Origin: Pachysolen tannophilus NRRL Y-2460
Taxonomy: Eukaryota; Ascomycota; Pichiomycetes; Alaninales; Pachysolenaceae
Assembly: GCA_001661245.1 (NCBI GenBank)
Contig: KV454013.1
Location: 83,005-147,004 of the forward strand
Length of the DNA: 64,000 nucleotides
Direction of reading: 5' to 3'
The notes beneath the pieces were generated by a model. The model worked only from the letters and a program-made list of their open reading frames with translations. It was not told the origin of the DNA and ran no database searches. The position numbers and the translations under genes are program-made. Position 1 is the first letter of the stretch. Every line of letters begins with the position of its first letter. Positions 27,733 to 37,973 of the stretch are shown piece by piece.

Positions 27733-28407
27733 ATGGCTAGCCAGAGTATATTGAATCCGCTATCATCCATATCGAACACATCTTCATCGGCGGCTTTGAA
27801 AAATAAGCCTGCTTCATCAATTTATGATAAGAATTTATTCCGAAATAACCATGATATAAATTTATCATCGTTAAGTTTTTTATTTTCAGAAATGATAAGT
27901 TTATCACAAAGTAATTCTAAAGGAATTCAACATTTGGAGAAGAAATTGAATAATTTAGGTTATTCTATAGGTATAAAATATTTGGAATTAATTAATTTAA
28001 GAGAGAATTATATAAATAATTTAAACAGTAATAAAAATTATGTTAATGGAAGAAGAGAAATAAGAATTATTGAATTATTACAATTTATTCATACAAAAGT
28101 TTGGAAATCATTATTTGGTAAAATTGCAAATAATTTAGAAAAATCTTCAGATAAATTAAATGAATATATGATTACAGATGATGAACCAATTTTCTCTAAA
28201 TTCATCTCAATTCCAAAAGATTTCGGTGATTTGAATTGTTGCGCTTTTGTTGCTGGTATAATAGAAGGTATAACTGATAGCGCATATTTACAAGCAACTG
28301 TTACTGCTCATACTGTTGCTAGTGCTGAGTTTCCAACTAGAACAGTCTATTTAATCAATTTTAACGAAGATGTCATAAAGAGAGAAAAATTGAGATTTAA
28401 GAATTAA
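27733..28407 (+). CDS. TRS31: Trs31, TRAPP complex core subunit
   Basis: Trs31 (TRAPPC5, Bet3 family) is a core subunit of the TRAPP complexes, which activate the Rab GTPase Ypt1 in ER-Golgi traffic. The 224-residue protein has a variable Ser-rich N-terminus, then SIYDKNLFRNNHDINLSSLS, where family members begin. Helical segments follow, then FVAGIIEGITDSAYLQATVTAH, the conserved C-terminal fold containing the CAF-AGIIEG motif. Ends at VIKREKLRFKN. The length is somewhat short of S. cerevisiae Trs31 (283) but usual for other fungi. Confidence 0.93.
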   Translation: MASQSILNPLSSISNTSSSAALKNKPASSIYDKNLFRNNHDINLSSLSFLFSEMISLSQSNSKGIQHLEKKLNNLGYSIGIKYLELINLRENYINNLNSNKNYVNGRREIRIIELLQFIHTKVWKSLFGKIANNLEKSSDKLNEYMITDDEPIFSKFISIPKDFGDLNCCAFVAGIIEGITDSAYLQATVTAHTVASAEFPTRTVYLINFNEDVIKREKLRFKN

Positions 28408-28814
28408 TCCATAGGTGACACAAGACTTACAATTACCCAATTACCTATACTCATCTTTCTCTCTTTCTGTCTCTTTCTGCCCATTATCCCAATATTATCT
28501 TAACTCTCGTCGGTTCTAATTCTTATCTTGAAACTGGATTTACATTATGACTTCCGTATTAAGTAATTATTTCCCTGATTAGATATATCAGTTTCCTAAT
28601 ATGGAATGATATTACCCAAAGAGGAAATGCCATTGCAATATTTCTTTAATACTGACTTTTTTTTTTTAAAGTATATATAATAAATATATAATATATAGAA
28701 GAAGAAGAAGAATTAGTTTTCAAGATTTTATTCAATATAGATTAGCAAGAGTCTAAATTTGAGATTAAAAGGACTGAAAGACCTGTTTGAAGTAGATGAG
28801 TTGTTATCTTGTTA
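28408..28814. other. Intergenic region TRS31/NDUFAF2-type gene
   Basis: This 407-bp tandem promoter region contains TATA-rich sequence at about 28671-28698 followed by a short AAG repeat. I see no RNA gene or clear regulatory motif. Confidence 0.4.
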
Positions 28815-29267
28815 ATGGATCGAATAAATAAACTTATACCTTTTCGGAAACAGTTATATTACAAATGGAAGTCTTTAAGAGACATACCCTTCAGAAAACG
28901 GTTTTTCATTGGGTACGATCTAAATGGTAATACATATTGGGAATTTAAATTAGAATCTCGTTCAGGTCGTCTTAGAAGGATATTGGAGCCTTATAAGAGG
29001 AAAGAATTTATGGTGGATTATTATGATACAGTGCCCCCACCATGGCAGCAATGGTTACGATTTAATAGATCTCATTCACCAAGTTTACAAGAATTAATAC
29101 AAGAAGAGAAAAGGATTAAGCAACTTAAAGAAAAGTCTAGTGCTATAGATTCAACTTGGAAACAACGTAAGGATGAAAAAGATTATGAAGATAATTTAAA
29201 ATTAGAAAAAGAGTTAAGAAAACTTAGGCATAATGAGTTGAACATTGAAAAGGAAAGAAAATCATAA
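28815..29267 (+). CDS. NDUFAF2-type (B17.2L/mimitin) complex I assembly factor
   Basis: NDUFAF2 is a paralogue of the complex I subunit NDUFA12 that acts as a late assembly chaperone in mitochondria. The 150-residue protein has the family layout. A basic N-terminus holds WKSLRDIPFRKRFFIGYDLN, then GNTYWEFKLESRSGRLRRIL (the NDUFA12-like beta hairpin), then VPPPWQQWLRFNRSHSPSLQ, the conserved PP-W-WL-R-R-PS motif. It ends in a charged coiled coil. I start at the ATG at 28815; the frame is open two codons further upstream without an ATG. Presence implies a respiratory complex I, which Saccharomycetaceae lack. A true NDUFA12 subunit is less likely because the PPPW motif precedes a long charged tail. 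Confidence 0.85.
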   Translation: MDRINKLIPFRKQLYYKWKSLRDIPFRKRFFIGYDLNGNTYWEFKLESRSGRLRRILEPYKRKEFMVDYYDTVPPPWQQWLRFNRSHSPSLQELIQEEKRIKQLKEKSSAIDSTWKQRKDEKDYEDNLKLEKELRKLRHNELNIEKERKS

Positions 29268-29272
29268 AAATT

Positions 29273-29310
29273 TATTTATTTATTTATTTATTTATTTTAT
29301 TTTATTTATT
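29273..29310. repeat. (TTTA)n microsatellite
   Basis: A tetranucleotide TTTA array lies immediately after the stop codon of the NDUFAF2-type gene, in the convergent 3' region. Confidence 0.8.
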
Positions 29311-29450
29311 AATTCACAAACTATTTAGGAATTTATCTATGGATAGAGTGGGTTTTTAAATCGTAATCATTATTTATTTATACAAGGGGGTCATGCAATA
29401 TTATTATTTTATATAAAGTGAAATCTTTGTATTGATATTTTTTTCAATTA

Positions 29451-32400
29451 TTATTCGATTTTGTTCAATTTTACCTTTAGTAAATCAACTAATTTATCAC
29501 TATATCTTTCCAATAATTCCTCATGGTTGTGCCAATCTTCTTTTCTTGTAAAATTTTCTTTATTACTTTCATCATTTTTCTCATGTAATAATTTTAAACA
29601 AGCTCCTAATTCTAAATCTAATAATTTCTTATTTTCATCTGATAATTCTTGATTTTCCTTTTGTCTTAAGAGATCTTGTAAATCGTGAAGCATAGATAGC
29701 AATACTTTAATATGAAATTTATCTTTTTCGTCGTTGGAATCACCTAAAATCTCTTTTTGAGAAAGATCAGGTGCATTCTTAATTGACAGTTCCTTCAATG
29801 GTGACTTGACAGTTGTTAATCTTGCAAAAGTTGAAGCCGACATCCCCGATTTCCCTGCAGATGGTGAATTTTTTTCTGAATGATTTGTATTTGCATTTGC
29901 AATAACCTGTGATGAAACAGAAGATACCCTAGGAAATTTCAGTCTACTCCTAGTTGGTGATGTACTTGGAGAGTAACATGGCTTTCTTGCTATTGGTGAA
30001 CGGCTTCTACTAGATGGTGAAAACGATGCTGACGATCGAGATGAGGGCAGACTTTTCAAACTGGAAGTAGGTATCGCTTGAGTTGCAGGAACAATCTTTC
30101 TAGTAACTTTTTGAAATGACAGTGGTAAAGTTGTTTCAATTTCCAGGTATCCTGAAACATCATCTGTTGGTTTATTCTCTTGATCTGTTTCTAATTTCCA
30201 ACTAAACATACATCCATCTTTACCAACACTCAATAAAACGTCTTTCTCAAGTTTAAATAATCCTCTTATTAAATCCGAATGGCCCCAATTGCAACATATT
30301 TGCTTACCAGTCAAGAAATTAAAGCAACGCAAACTCTTATCCAGAGATGCCACATATATTAAATCGTTATCAACTAGAAAATTTTCAACCAAAAGTGAAT
30401 TCTGGTTTTCATCCATTAATTTCACAACTCTATTCTTATCAATTGATTTTTCAGAGACTTTGTAAATGGTTAAATTTTTATCGTTGGTCGAAATCACTAG
30501 TTCATCATTAAAAATATTCATCGTTATTGGAGAATTTTTGTCAGATAGAATTTTCTCCTGATATATTATTAAATTCAGTTTTCCGGATTTAACTGTAGAC
30601 GATATTGATTCATTATCTTTGATATCCATACTTTCCAACTGGCCAGTTATAGACGCAAGGTCATCTGTAGTTGAGTCATCTTCATTAATAAATTCAAATT
30701 TATGTATGGACACAGTTCTATCTGAGGAGCATACAAATAATCTATTATTATGATGCACTAATTTGATCAAATTACCTCTGTGTACAGATAAAGTTTGAAA
30801 TAACTCCCATTTACCTTCATCTTTTGTGAAAACCTGAATCATTCTGTCTCTACTTATAGAAACCACTATTTGTTTCTGTTCAATTTGAAATAATGATAAG
30901 TCATTCACACTGGATTCGTGTGCTTTTATGGTAGAAGCCAATTCATAATCATTTTGTTCTTCATTTTTCACTAAGAAATATAAATTACCATATTTATCAC
31001 CTAAAACTAAATCTGAACCATTTGAATCTAGCGCTATCAAATTATTTTGGATCAATTCATTTGTTGGTAAGTTGAAATCAAAGAAAGGAACGATTTCGCC
31101 ATTTTCAAGTTTTTTAATTATTCCATTTCTAGACCATAACAAGAAATCACCATTAAAACACTCTTTTACCCCAGATAAATCTTTCATTAGAGTATTGATT
31201 AAAAGTTTTTCTTTTCCTTTCCACTCGTTACCCATTACCATTACTTTGATTTCTTCGTTATCAGTCAAATAAACGAGTTTATCATCATCTAGTTTGGCCA
31301 ATGTCAATATTCCTTGTCTCTTAGGTATGAGCTTGGAAGGTGATCTTGGTCTTGTTTTCAGGCTAAGCTCCGAGTTTGTTTCTTCTTCATCAAGAGTTTT
31401 ATTTAAAATATCATCTAATTTCATGCTTCTGATACCAGTATCAGCTAGCCACATTAAATTTTCATCAATTAAAATCTTATTTGTCTTTGCAGAAATTTTA
31501 CAAAGTTTCTTCAAAATCAACTGATCATCTAGATCTAATAAACATAGATCTCCCTGATCTGTTAGTAATATCAATTGGTTATAATTTACAAAAGAACAAT
31601 CAATAAAATTATTATTTAAAAGATCGGATAACAAAATATTCCTGCCCTTTAATGGTAAAACTCTTCGCAAAGGTGAACTTTGATCATTTTTTTCTTCAAC
31701 AACAGTCCAAACTTTTACATGTCTTATTCCAATTGTAATCAACATTTGATCATGCCATATTGCCTTGTTAATAGCAAATGAACACTTGTTACTTCCAAAT
31801 AATACAATTTTTTTATTTGGCATAAGCTTCCAGACATTTAAGAATCCATCATTTGTTAAACCTAATGACATCAACATCTTAGAATCTGGTGAGAAATTTA
31901 AACAATTGATTCCAAAATGATGTTCATTAATGATATACACAGGACGACAATTTGCATCTGGAGCTAAAGAATAAATTAAAACTCTTGGTTGATATCCAAC
32001 TTCACCAACGGCTAATAATTTTTCATCTGGTGAAATCGCTATACAACTTATTGTTCTAATTCTATTAGCCAACTTTGAAGGAGAAGTTTGTTGAGAATTT
32101 TCTTCATTGAAAAATCCCACAGATGTTGATAACGATGTACTATTATTTACATTATTTATAGTAGCACTATCATTTAAATTAGACAAATTTGATCCATGTA
32201 TTACTTCTGGCTCATTAGAAATAGGAAACCCATATGCATCAGTCTTATTAATTGATTCTTCAATAGCGCCGCCATTCATTCCAGGTATCATATTCAAGTA
32301 ACTATTAGCAGTTGTCTTTGCATAATGTTTTAACCCCATATTACCAGCATTTTTACTATTCGCACAGAAAAACCTTTGCTTCACAATAGATAAATCAATC

Positions 32401-32570
32401 TTATTGATTTCAGATACAACTACTCCACCGCTGGCAACATAAGCAACTATATTATCCACCACAACAAAATTCGAATCTTTTTGAGATGAGGTACCATAGA
32501 TCTTAGAAATGCTCAACTGTAAATTATTAATATTCAAGCTCACAAAAGTAGAATCAAAATTTGGTGACAT
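29451..32570 (-). CDS. WDR62/MAPKBP1-like WD40 repeat protein
   Basis: This 1039-residue protein closely follows the N-terminal architecture of animal MAPKBP1/WDR62. First comes a beta-propeller strand with NIVAYVASGGVVV. Next is RIRTISCIAISPDEKLLAVG-EVGYQPRV, then HHFGINCLNFSPDSKMLMSL-GLTNDGFLNVW, and GRNILLSDLLNNNFIDCSF, which lines up with the animal GRSGILGELHNN block. Two WD40 propellers span roughly residues 20-800. A Ser-Pro/Arg-rich disordered region follows (about 830-930; many SP sites), then a C-terminal helical segment (FHIKVLLSMLHDLQDLLRQK). In animals these proteins scaffold JNK signalling and spindle poles; the yeast role is unknown to me. The start ATG at 32570 gives MSPNFDSTF. 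Adjacent to and co-oriented with HIR2. Confidence 0.75.
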   Translation of the reverse strand: MSPNFDSTFVSLNINNLQLSISKIYGTSSQKDSNFVVVDNIVAYVASGGVVVSEINKIDLSIVKQRFFCANSKNAGNMGLKHYAKTTANSYLNMIPGMNGGAIEESINKTDAYGFPISNEPEVIHGSNLSNLNDSATINNVNNSTSLSTSVGFFNEENSQQTSPSKLANRIRTISCIAISPDEKLLAVGEVGYQPRVLIYSLAPDANCRPVYIINEHHFGINCLNFSPDSKMLMSLGLTNDGFLNVWKLMPNKKIVLFGSNKCSFAINKAIWHDQMLITIGIRHVKVWTVVEEKNDQSSPLRRVLPLKGRNILLSDLLNNNFIDCSFVNYNQLILLTDQGDLCLLDLDDQLILKKLCKISAKTNKILIDENLMWLADTGIRSMKLDDILNKTLDEEETNSELSLKTRPRSPSKLIPKRQGILTLAKLDDDKLVYLTDNEEIKVMVMGNEWKGKEKLLINTLMKDLSGVKECFNGDFLLWSRNGIIKKLENGEIVPFFDFNLPTNELIQNNLIALDSNGSDLVLGDKYGNLYFLVKNEEQNDYELASTIKAHESSVNDLSLFQIEQKQIVVSISRDRMIQVFTKDEGKWELFQTLSVHRGNLIKLVHHNNRLFVCSSDRTVSIHKFEFINEDDSTTDDLASITGQLESMDIKDNESISSTVKSGKLNLIIYQEKILSDKNSPITMNIFNDELVISTNDKNLTIYKVSEKSIDKNRVVKLMDENQNSLLVENFLVDNDLIYVASLDKSLRCFNFLTGKQICCNWGHSDLIRGLFKLEKDVLLSVGKDGCMFSWKLETDQENKPTDDVSGYLEIETTLPLSFQKVTRKIVPATQAIPTSSLKSLPSSRSSASFSPSSRSRSPIARKPCYSPSTSPTRSRLKFPRVSSVSSQVIANANTNHSEKNSPSAGKSGMSASTFARLTTVKSPLKELSIKNAPDLSQKEILGDSNDEKDKFHIKVLLSMLHDLQDLLRQKENQELSDENKKLLDLELGACLKLLHEKNDESNKENFTRKEDWHNHEELLERYSDKLVDLLKVKLNKIE

Positions 32571-32892
32571 CTTGAAACTAAATATTATTCCAACCACTAC
32601 AGAAATTAACCTCTAATAAATCTACCTGATAACTTGAAAAAATAAATTACTATTGAATTCAATCAACAATCCCCGATAACACAATATATTTTACGCTAGC
32701 TTGGTATGTTCTACGTTATGCTTTTGTTCTTTTTGTTTACATTTTCCTCTTTAATAATAAAAACAAAGTGTCATGACACCAAAAATTTTGAGCCGTGACA
32801 TAAGCCAAGCGACACTTCATATAAAGTACGTAGATTTTGACTATACAACAATATATATATATATACATATATATTTCTATATAATATACAAC
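32571..32892. other. Intergenic region between HIR2 3' end and the WDR62-like gene
   Basis: This 322-bp promoter region of the WDR62-like gene contains an (AT)n run at 32852-32874 near the HIR2 stop. Nothing else is recognisable. Confidence 0.4.
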
Positions 32893-35800
32893 TCAGATTG
32901 CTTCTATGAGGTCCGAGAGCCTTGGGTTTATCAATAGGATTTCACGTATGATCTCCAGGTTCATGTTGGTGTTGCTGTTATTATTGTTGCTGTTATTATT
33001 TGTATTTGCATTTGCATTTTCTTTTAAATTAATTAGTAAATCTATGATTTTGTTTTTGAAATTTAGTTCATTCAATTTTTTGAAATAAATCAATAAATAA
33101 TTCTTTAAGTTTTTGTAATCCTTCAAGTATTCATATATTAAGATTTTATTTTCCAAATGGTTTAATGATATTATAACTTCCAAATTCTCGTATCCTTCTT
33201 TCATTAATATTATTTTACTAATCTTGTTGAAAAATTTGGATTTACCCTTTCTTACAATTTCTTCATTTGTATGTCTTTCTAATAACGACACCACGTTGGT
33301 GTTTGAAGATCCACCAACCAAAGTAGTGTCCCAATATTCCGAGCCAAAAGCCCACCATGAATCACTGATCAATGACCAAGAACACATATCGCTGTTATAT
33401 AAGTAGCCATTACCGTTGGATAAAGTAACTACTGGGATACCATTTGAAGTGATGGAACATAAAGTTAAATTCTCTGCTCGTGAAAGAATATCTGATTGTT
33501 CTAATAACTGCTGCAGTTCACCACTTGAGAATTCATCATCATCCTCATCTCTGGATTTATTCTTAGCCAAAGTTCTAGTCAAGGGTTGTAATAAATTATA
33601 CAATGAAGTTGGTTCAAAAAGTGCTTTTTTCAAAGAAATATCCCACACAAATATTTCACCAATACAAGTAACTGCCATTAAGCAATTTCCCTTGGATTCC
33701 AAAAAGGATAACGGAGTTCCTAATATTATAGGTGGTAATATTCTTTTACCAGAATCAGAATATACAATGATGTTACCATCTACTGTTCCAATAGCCCAAA
33801 ACAAACCTTCACCACCAGCAGATAATAAAATTTTCTTGGGTAAAAAATCCACAAAAATTTCACTCTCGTGCTCTACTTCAGGATCAATACTATTGCTTTC
33901 ATCACCATCCATAATTTTTTGATTTCTTACTAAACTTACTCTTGAAGGTCCAGTCTCATTCCCATTACCGTTTCTAACTACCAATATTAACGATTCATCA
34001 TTGGGAGAACTATACCTCCATAATTTTCTGATTTTCGGTATTGAAAGTCTTACGTTACTAAATGACGTTGAAGGATTAATAACAACAGATCCTATGAACT
34101 CTACTGGAATTAATTCCTTCTTACGTTTTTTCAAATTTGAATTTTGTTCATCATCATTTTCATCGGTAGATTGTTTTCTAACCATTTGTTTAACATTTTT
34201 AGAAACAGCATAAGATGGTGCATCAAATTCCATTGTAGTATTAGAATTTTTTGAATCTATTCTTGATGAAACTGGTTGCAGCTTATTAGCGTCTGTGTCA
34301 TTATTATCATTATTATTACTATTATTATTTGAAGAAATAAGCATTGGACGAATTCTTTTCTTTCCATTTTTATCAGTAATTTTCTGTTGATTTGTTTGAT
34401 GATTTGAAGGAACAAACCCTGGTTGTAATTTTTCACCTGTTGGAAATTTCAAGTTTTCTGCAGATTCTTGTACTTCTATTTTTTCTATTTTTTCTTCTTC
34501 TTTCAATTCTATTTCGTCCTTTTTTTCTTGAGATTGATTTTCAATCATTTGTTTTTCTTCTTCTGTCCAATTTTTCAAAATTTTAACCAATCCAAGTCCA
34601 CCTTCAGTAATAGGAAGTTCTTTTTCTTTAATTTCGCCTAATTCATTGATACCAAAAGTAACTACAATGAATTCACCATTTGTAGATATTAAGAATAATG
34701 CATCACCTGTGGAATTCCAACATATATCTAAAATTGTAGATGTAGTAATATCTTGTGCTACTATTATTGGTGAATCCACTGAAGTATTCCAAATGGCCAA
34801 CGTTTTATCTGAACCTGCTGTTGCTATAACGTAGTAATAAGGGTGATTTAAAGGTGAATTTTGGGCATTATTGGAAGTTTTACAATTCTTATTGATGAAA
34901 ATATTAGGATTAAATTTTGTGACTTCACAATTAAAATTATGACCAACTAAGGAACACCAATTTTTCCAAAATCCGGATGTATCTTTAATATTATTATTTG
35001 TGGAGAGTGTTTCAGAAGGTGGTTCAACATTATGATTAAACAAGATATTAACCAATGACATTTTCCCCTTATTCGAGTTAGGAATACTGATTAATTTATC
35101 ATCTTGTGACCAATCAAGTCTTCTAACTCTACTATTTGAATTAAGAGGATTACTATTGATCAATTTGTTCATCTTTTGATACGATTTATAACTGAAAACT
35201 CTTTTTGTATTGAGTTTATTATTGGATTTATTCCATTGAAGATCATATTTAATAATATTAATCAATTTATCATTTCCAATTGAACATAAAAAATTACCAT
35301 GTAAATTATCAAATTTAATACCTTTAATTGGAGTCATATCCAGATGAATTTTCAAAATATCCAAGATTTCACCATACCTAAAATCATAAATTATAATTTC
35401 ATTTGTAATACTTGCTAGTGCAATCAATTCATCATCAAAAGACCAAGAAATATCAACAATAGTAGAATTCTTATTATCCAACATTAACGTCAGTTGATGA
35501 TCACCATCCGGTAACAATTCAAACTTATACACCTTACCATTATCATAACTCGCAACAAACTGATTTGTATTAGATACTAAATTACTAAATCGCACACATT
35601 TAATAGAACTTAACTTATCATCACTTGGATTCGGAATAGTAGAAATAGGTTTTAAAAATTTAAAATCTTCTTCAGATTGAACCTCTTTATTAGTAATATT
35701 TATCAAAGTCATTGTATCCCAAACATTCAAATACCCATATTTACCACCACTCAATATCAAACTATTACATGGTGATAATGATATAGAATTCATCTCACCT

Positions 35801-35942
35801 AAATATATATATATATATATTTCAAAATTGAAATAAATAAATAAAAAAACATGTTAGTATCAATAACGAACAATCATATCCTATTCCAAATTACTCTCTA
35901 CATACCATCATTGAATACTCCAGGAACCTTGATCAAATGCAT
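32893..35942 (-). CDS. HIR2: Hir2 histone chaperone/corepressor subunit (two exons)
   Basis: Hir2 is a HIRA-type WD40 subunit of the HIR complex, which deposits H3-H4 outside replication and represses histone genes. Long conserved blocks match S. cerevisiae Hir2: TTMEFDAPSYAV, KKELIPVEFIGS, TSFSNVRLSIPKIRKLWRYS, GTVDGNIIVYSDSGKRILPP, RAENLTLCSITSNGIPVVTL and SWWAFGSEYWDTT. KNGKKRIRPMLIS (about residue 485) resembles the HIRA B-domain. The main ORF lacks the expected N-terminus, which is supplied by a 37-nt first exon (35906-35942, MHLIKVPGVFND). The intron is 35799-35905, with 5' GTATGT, branch TACTAAC (complement of 35853-35859) and 3' AG. The join gives VFNDGEMNSISLSP, like Hir2 IHNEQVNALAAL. 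Total 980 residues. Confidence 0.92.
35799..35905 (-). other. HIR2: Spliceosomal intron in HIR2
   Basis: Reading on the - strand: a perfect 5' splice site GTATGT at 35905, a perfect branch site TACTAAC at 35859-35853, then an (AT)n tract and a 3' AG at 35800-35799. Intron length is 107 nt, and it splits a Gly codon after its first base. Confidence 0.88.
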
Positions 35943-36289
35943 ATTGCCTCAAGATCTACTTCCCACCCTTGATCGCTCCAATCTCTCCGTTATTACAATA
36001 TATATCTCGTATATTTTATATATATTTTATATATTTTGTATATATATTTTTTGAAGCGTCGTGTAGCACTTTTTGAAATCTAGAAAGAAACAGCAAAAAA
36101 ATTTTCCTTTTAAAACAATTTGATTATCAAGAAGGTGGTTTGATTAAAATAGTTGAAGATTTAGATATTGGATTGATATTAGAACTGATATAGGACTAGA
36201 CTGGTTTAAAAGAGTCTTTTTCTCTTTTATTTTTTTTGTATTAAGTTGATTGTTTTTATTTTTTTAAAAAGAAAAAGAGATAGATAAAA
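35943..36289. other. HIR2/CKB2 divergent promoter
   Basis: This 347-bp region has TATATATTTTATATATT-type sequence at 36000-36050 and a T-tract/A-rich leader before CKB2. No specific regulatory motif is recognised. Confidence 0.4.
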
Positions 36290-37105
36290 ATGTCACTTCA
36301 TCAGCCAGAACAGAGAGGTGTTGTTGATAATAATAGTCAAGATATACAAGAATATACTAGTGAATCTGGGTCTGATTTTACTGAGTATTGGATAGATTGG
36401 TTTTTAGGGATGAAGGGGAATGAGTATTTTTGTGATATTGATGTTGAATATATAACGGATAGATTTAATTTAACTGGATTAAATTCTCAAGTTGAAAAAT
36501 TATCATTATTAGTGGATATAATAACTGATAATCAAGAGATTGATGAGAATCAATCTGAACAAACAAAGGCTAGGATTGATAATAATGCTCGGTTTCTATA
36601 TGGGTTAGTTCATGCGAGATATATTATAACAAGTAGAGGTTTGGCCAAGATGTTAAATAAATATAGAAATGGAGATTTTGGATTTTGTCCAAGAGTTTAT
36701 TGTAAATTAAACCCATTATTACCAATAGGACTAACAGATCAACCAAAAGTTTCTCCTGTAAAGTTATATTGTTCGAATTGTGAAGATATTTATAATCCAA
36801 AATCTTCAAGACATTCAACAATTGATGGTGCTTTTTTTGGAACAAGTTTCCCAGCAATGTTTTTAACAACATATCCACAATTAATTCCAATTCATAATTT
36901 GAAAATATATACTCCAAAAATTTTTGGTTTCCATCTTCATGATTATGCAAAATTGACAAGATGGAAAATTTTGAAAAGAGAACAATTATTTAAAGAATTG
37001 GATGGTGCTGGTGTAAAAGTATTGGATTGTCCAGGAGGATTCAAAGTTTCCACAGATGAAGAAAATGAAGAACAATCCAATAACAGCCCAACAAAGAAGA
37101 AGTAA
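36290..37105 (+). CDS. CKB2: Casein kinase 2 regulatory (beta') subunit
   Basis: CKB2 encodes a regulatory subunit of the tetrameric protein kinase CK2. The 271-residue protein has the acidic N-terminus and SEYWIDWFLGMKGNEYFCDI-type start (TEYWIDWFLGMKGNEYFCDI), DVEYITDRFNLTGLN, and LYGLVHARYIITSRGLAKML. The four-Cys zinc site that dimerises the beta subunits is CPRVYC, then CSNCED (about residues 134-166). Then comes SSRHSTIDGAFFGTSFPAMF, with PKIFGFHLH near the end. The absence of the long acidic insertion of Ckb1, and the C-terminal GGFK, point to Ckb2. Confidence 0.95.
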   Translation: MSLHQPEQRGVVDNNSQDIQEYTSESGSDFTEYWIDWFLGMKGNEYFCDIDVEYITDRFNLTGLNSQVEKLSLLVDIITDNQEIDENQSEQTKARIDNNARFLYGLVHARYIITSRGLAKMLNKYRNGDFGFCPRVYCKLNPLLPIGLTDQPKVSPVKLYCSNCEDIYNPKSSRHSTIDGAFFGTSFPAMFLTTYPQLIPIHNLKIYTPKIFGFHLHDYAKLTRWKILKREQLFKELDGAGVKVLDCPGGFKVSTDEENEEQSNNSPTKKK

Positions 37106-37973
37106 AAGAAAAAAGAAAAGAAAAAAAATATATATATATATATTTTGAAAACTTTACTAATAGTTGTATAATAGGTTGTATAGGAAATAAGTGTGTCATT
37201 TTAAATATTTTACTTGTTTTAGCTAAAAGAGAAACAACATCATTTAGACGAAAAAAAAAGAAAAAGAAAAAAAAAAAAAAGAAATAAATGATAACTTCTC
37301 TCAACTTCTCACAAAGTGAGAAACTTAGAAATGCAGAGTTCAAAGTCATCTTTATCTATTTCTTTTTCTTTTTCTTTTTCTTTTTATGCCCATGTACTAT
37401 CAATAAAATTTTAAATGAATTTTTAACACCGATACGGCCACACTCAACCTTATTATCAATCTCCATTCTTACTCATTATCTCTATCTCTACTCCCACTTA
37501 CTCTATCCAATATCTTCTATCTACATTCAAGCCTCTCAAAAGATCATGCATACCATACCCTTTTCGTAGTCATCTTGTCATGAATTGCTGTTTATCCGAT
37601 TTCCGATTTGGGTTTAAAGTGAAAATTTTTTATCTTTTCCATCGTTTTTTTTCTTTCTTTTTATCTAAGCAGAAATAGTACGAAATAGTACGATGATATG
37701 TACCGTATTAATAATATATTATAATAATAATAATTATCTTAACTTAATTTATTTTGAATTTAAAAGATTTTTGAATAATTCAATTTGAAATATTGAGGGA
37801 AGTAAAGTGAGTAAAGGGAGTAAAGGGAATCAACTATATTGGGTTGTGTGAAAGACTTGAAGAAGGTTTTTTATAAAAATTCTTGGTGTTTGCAGGTGAT
37901 TTTTTTTTTTTTTTATTTTTGCTTTCTTTCTTTTTATTGAAGCTTGAATTTTTTTTGAATTTTGTTTTGCAAG
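37106..37973. other. Intergenic region CKB2/CCC2
   Basis: This 868-bp tandem promoter region contains (AT)n at 37128-37143, A-rich and T-rich tracts (37250-37285, 37355-37386), and a short direct repeat of GAAATAGTACG near 37672-37693. GTAAAG-type repeats lie near 37800-37825. I see no gene and no clear copper- or iron-response element (for example TGCACCC) for CCC2. Confidence 0.45.
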
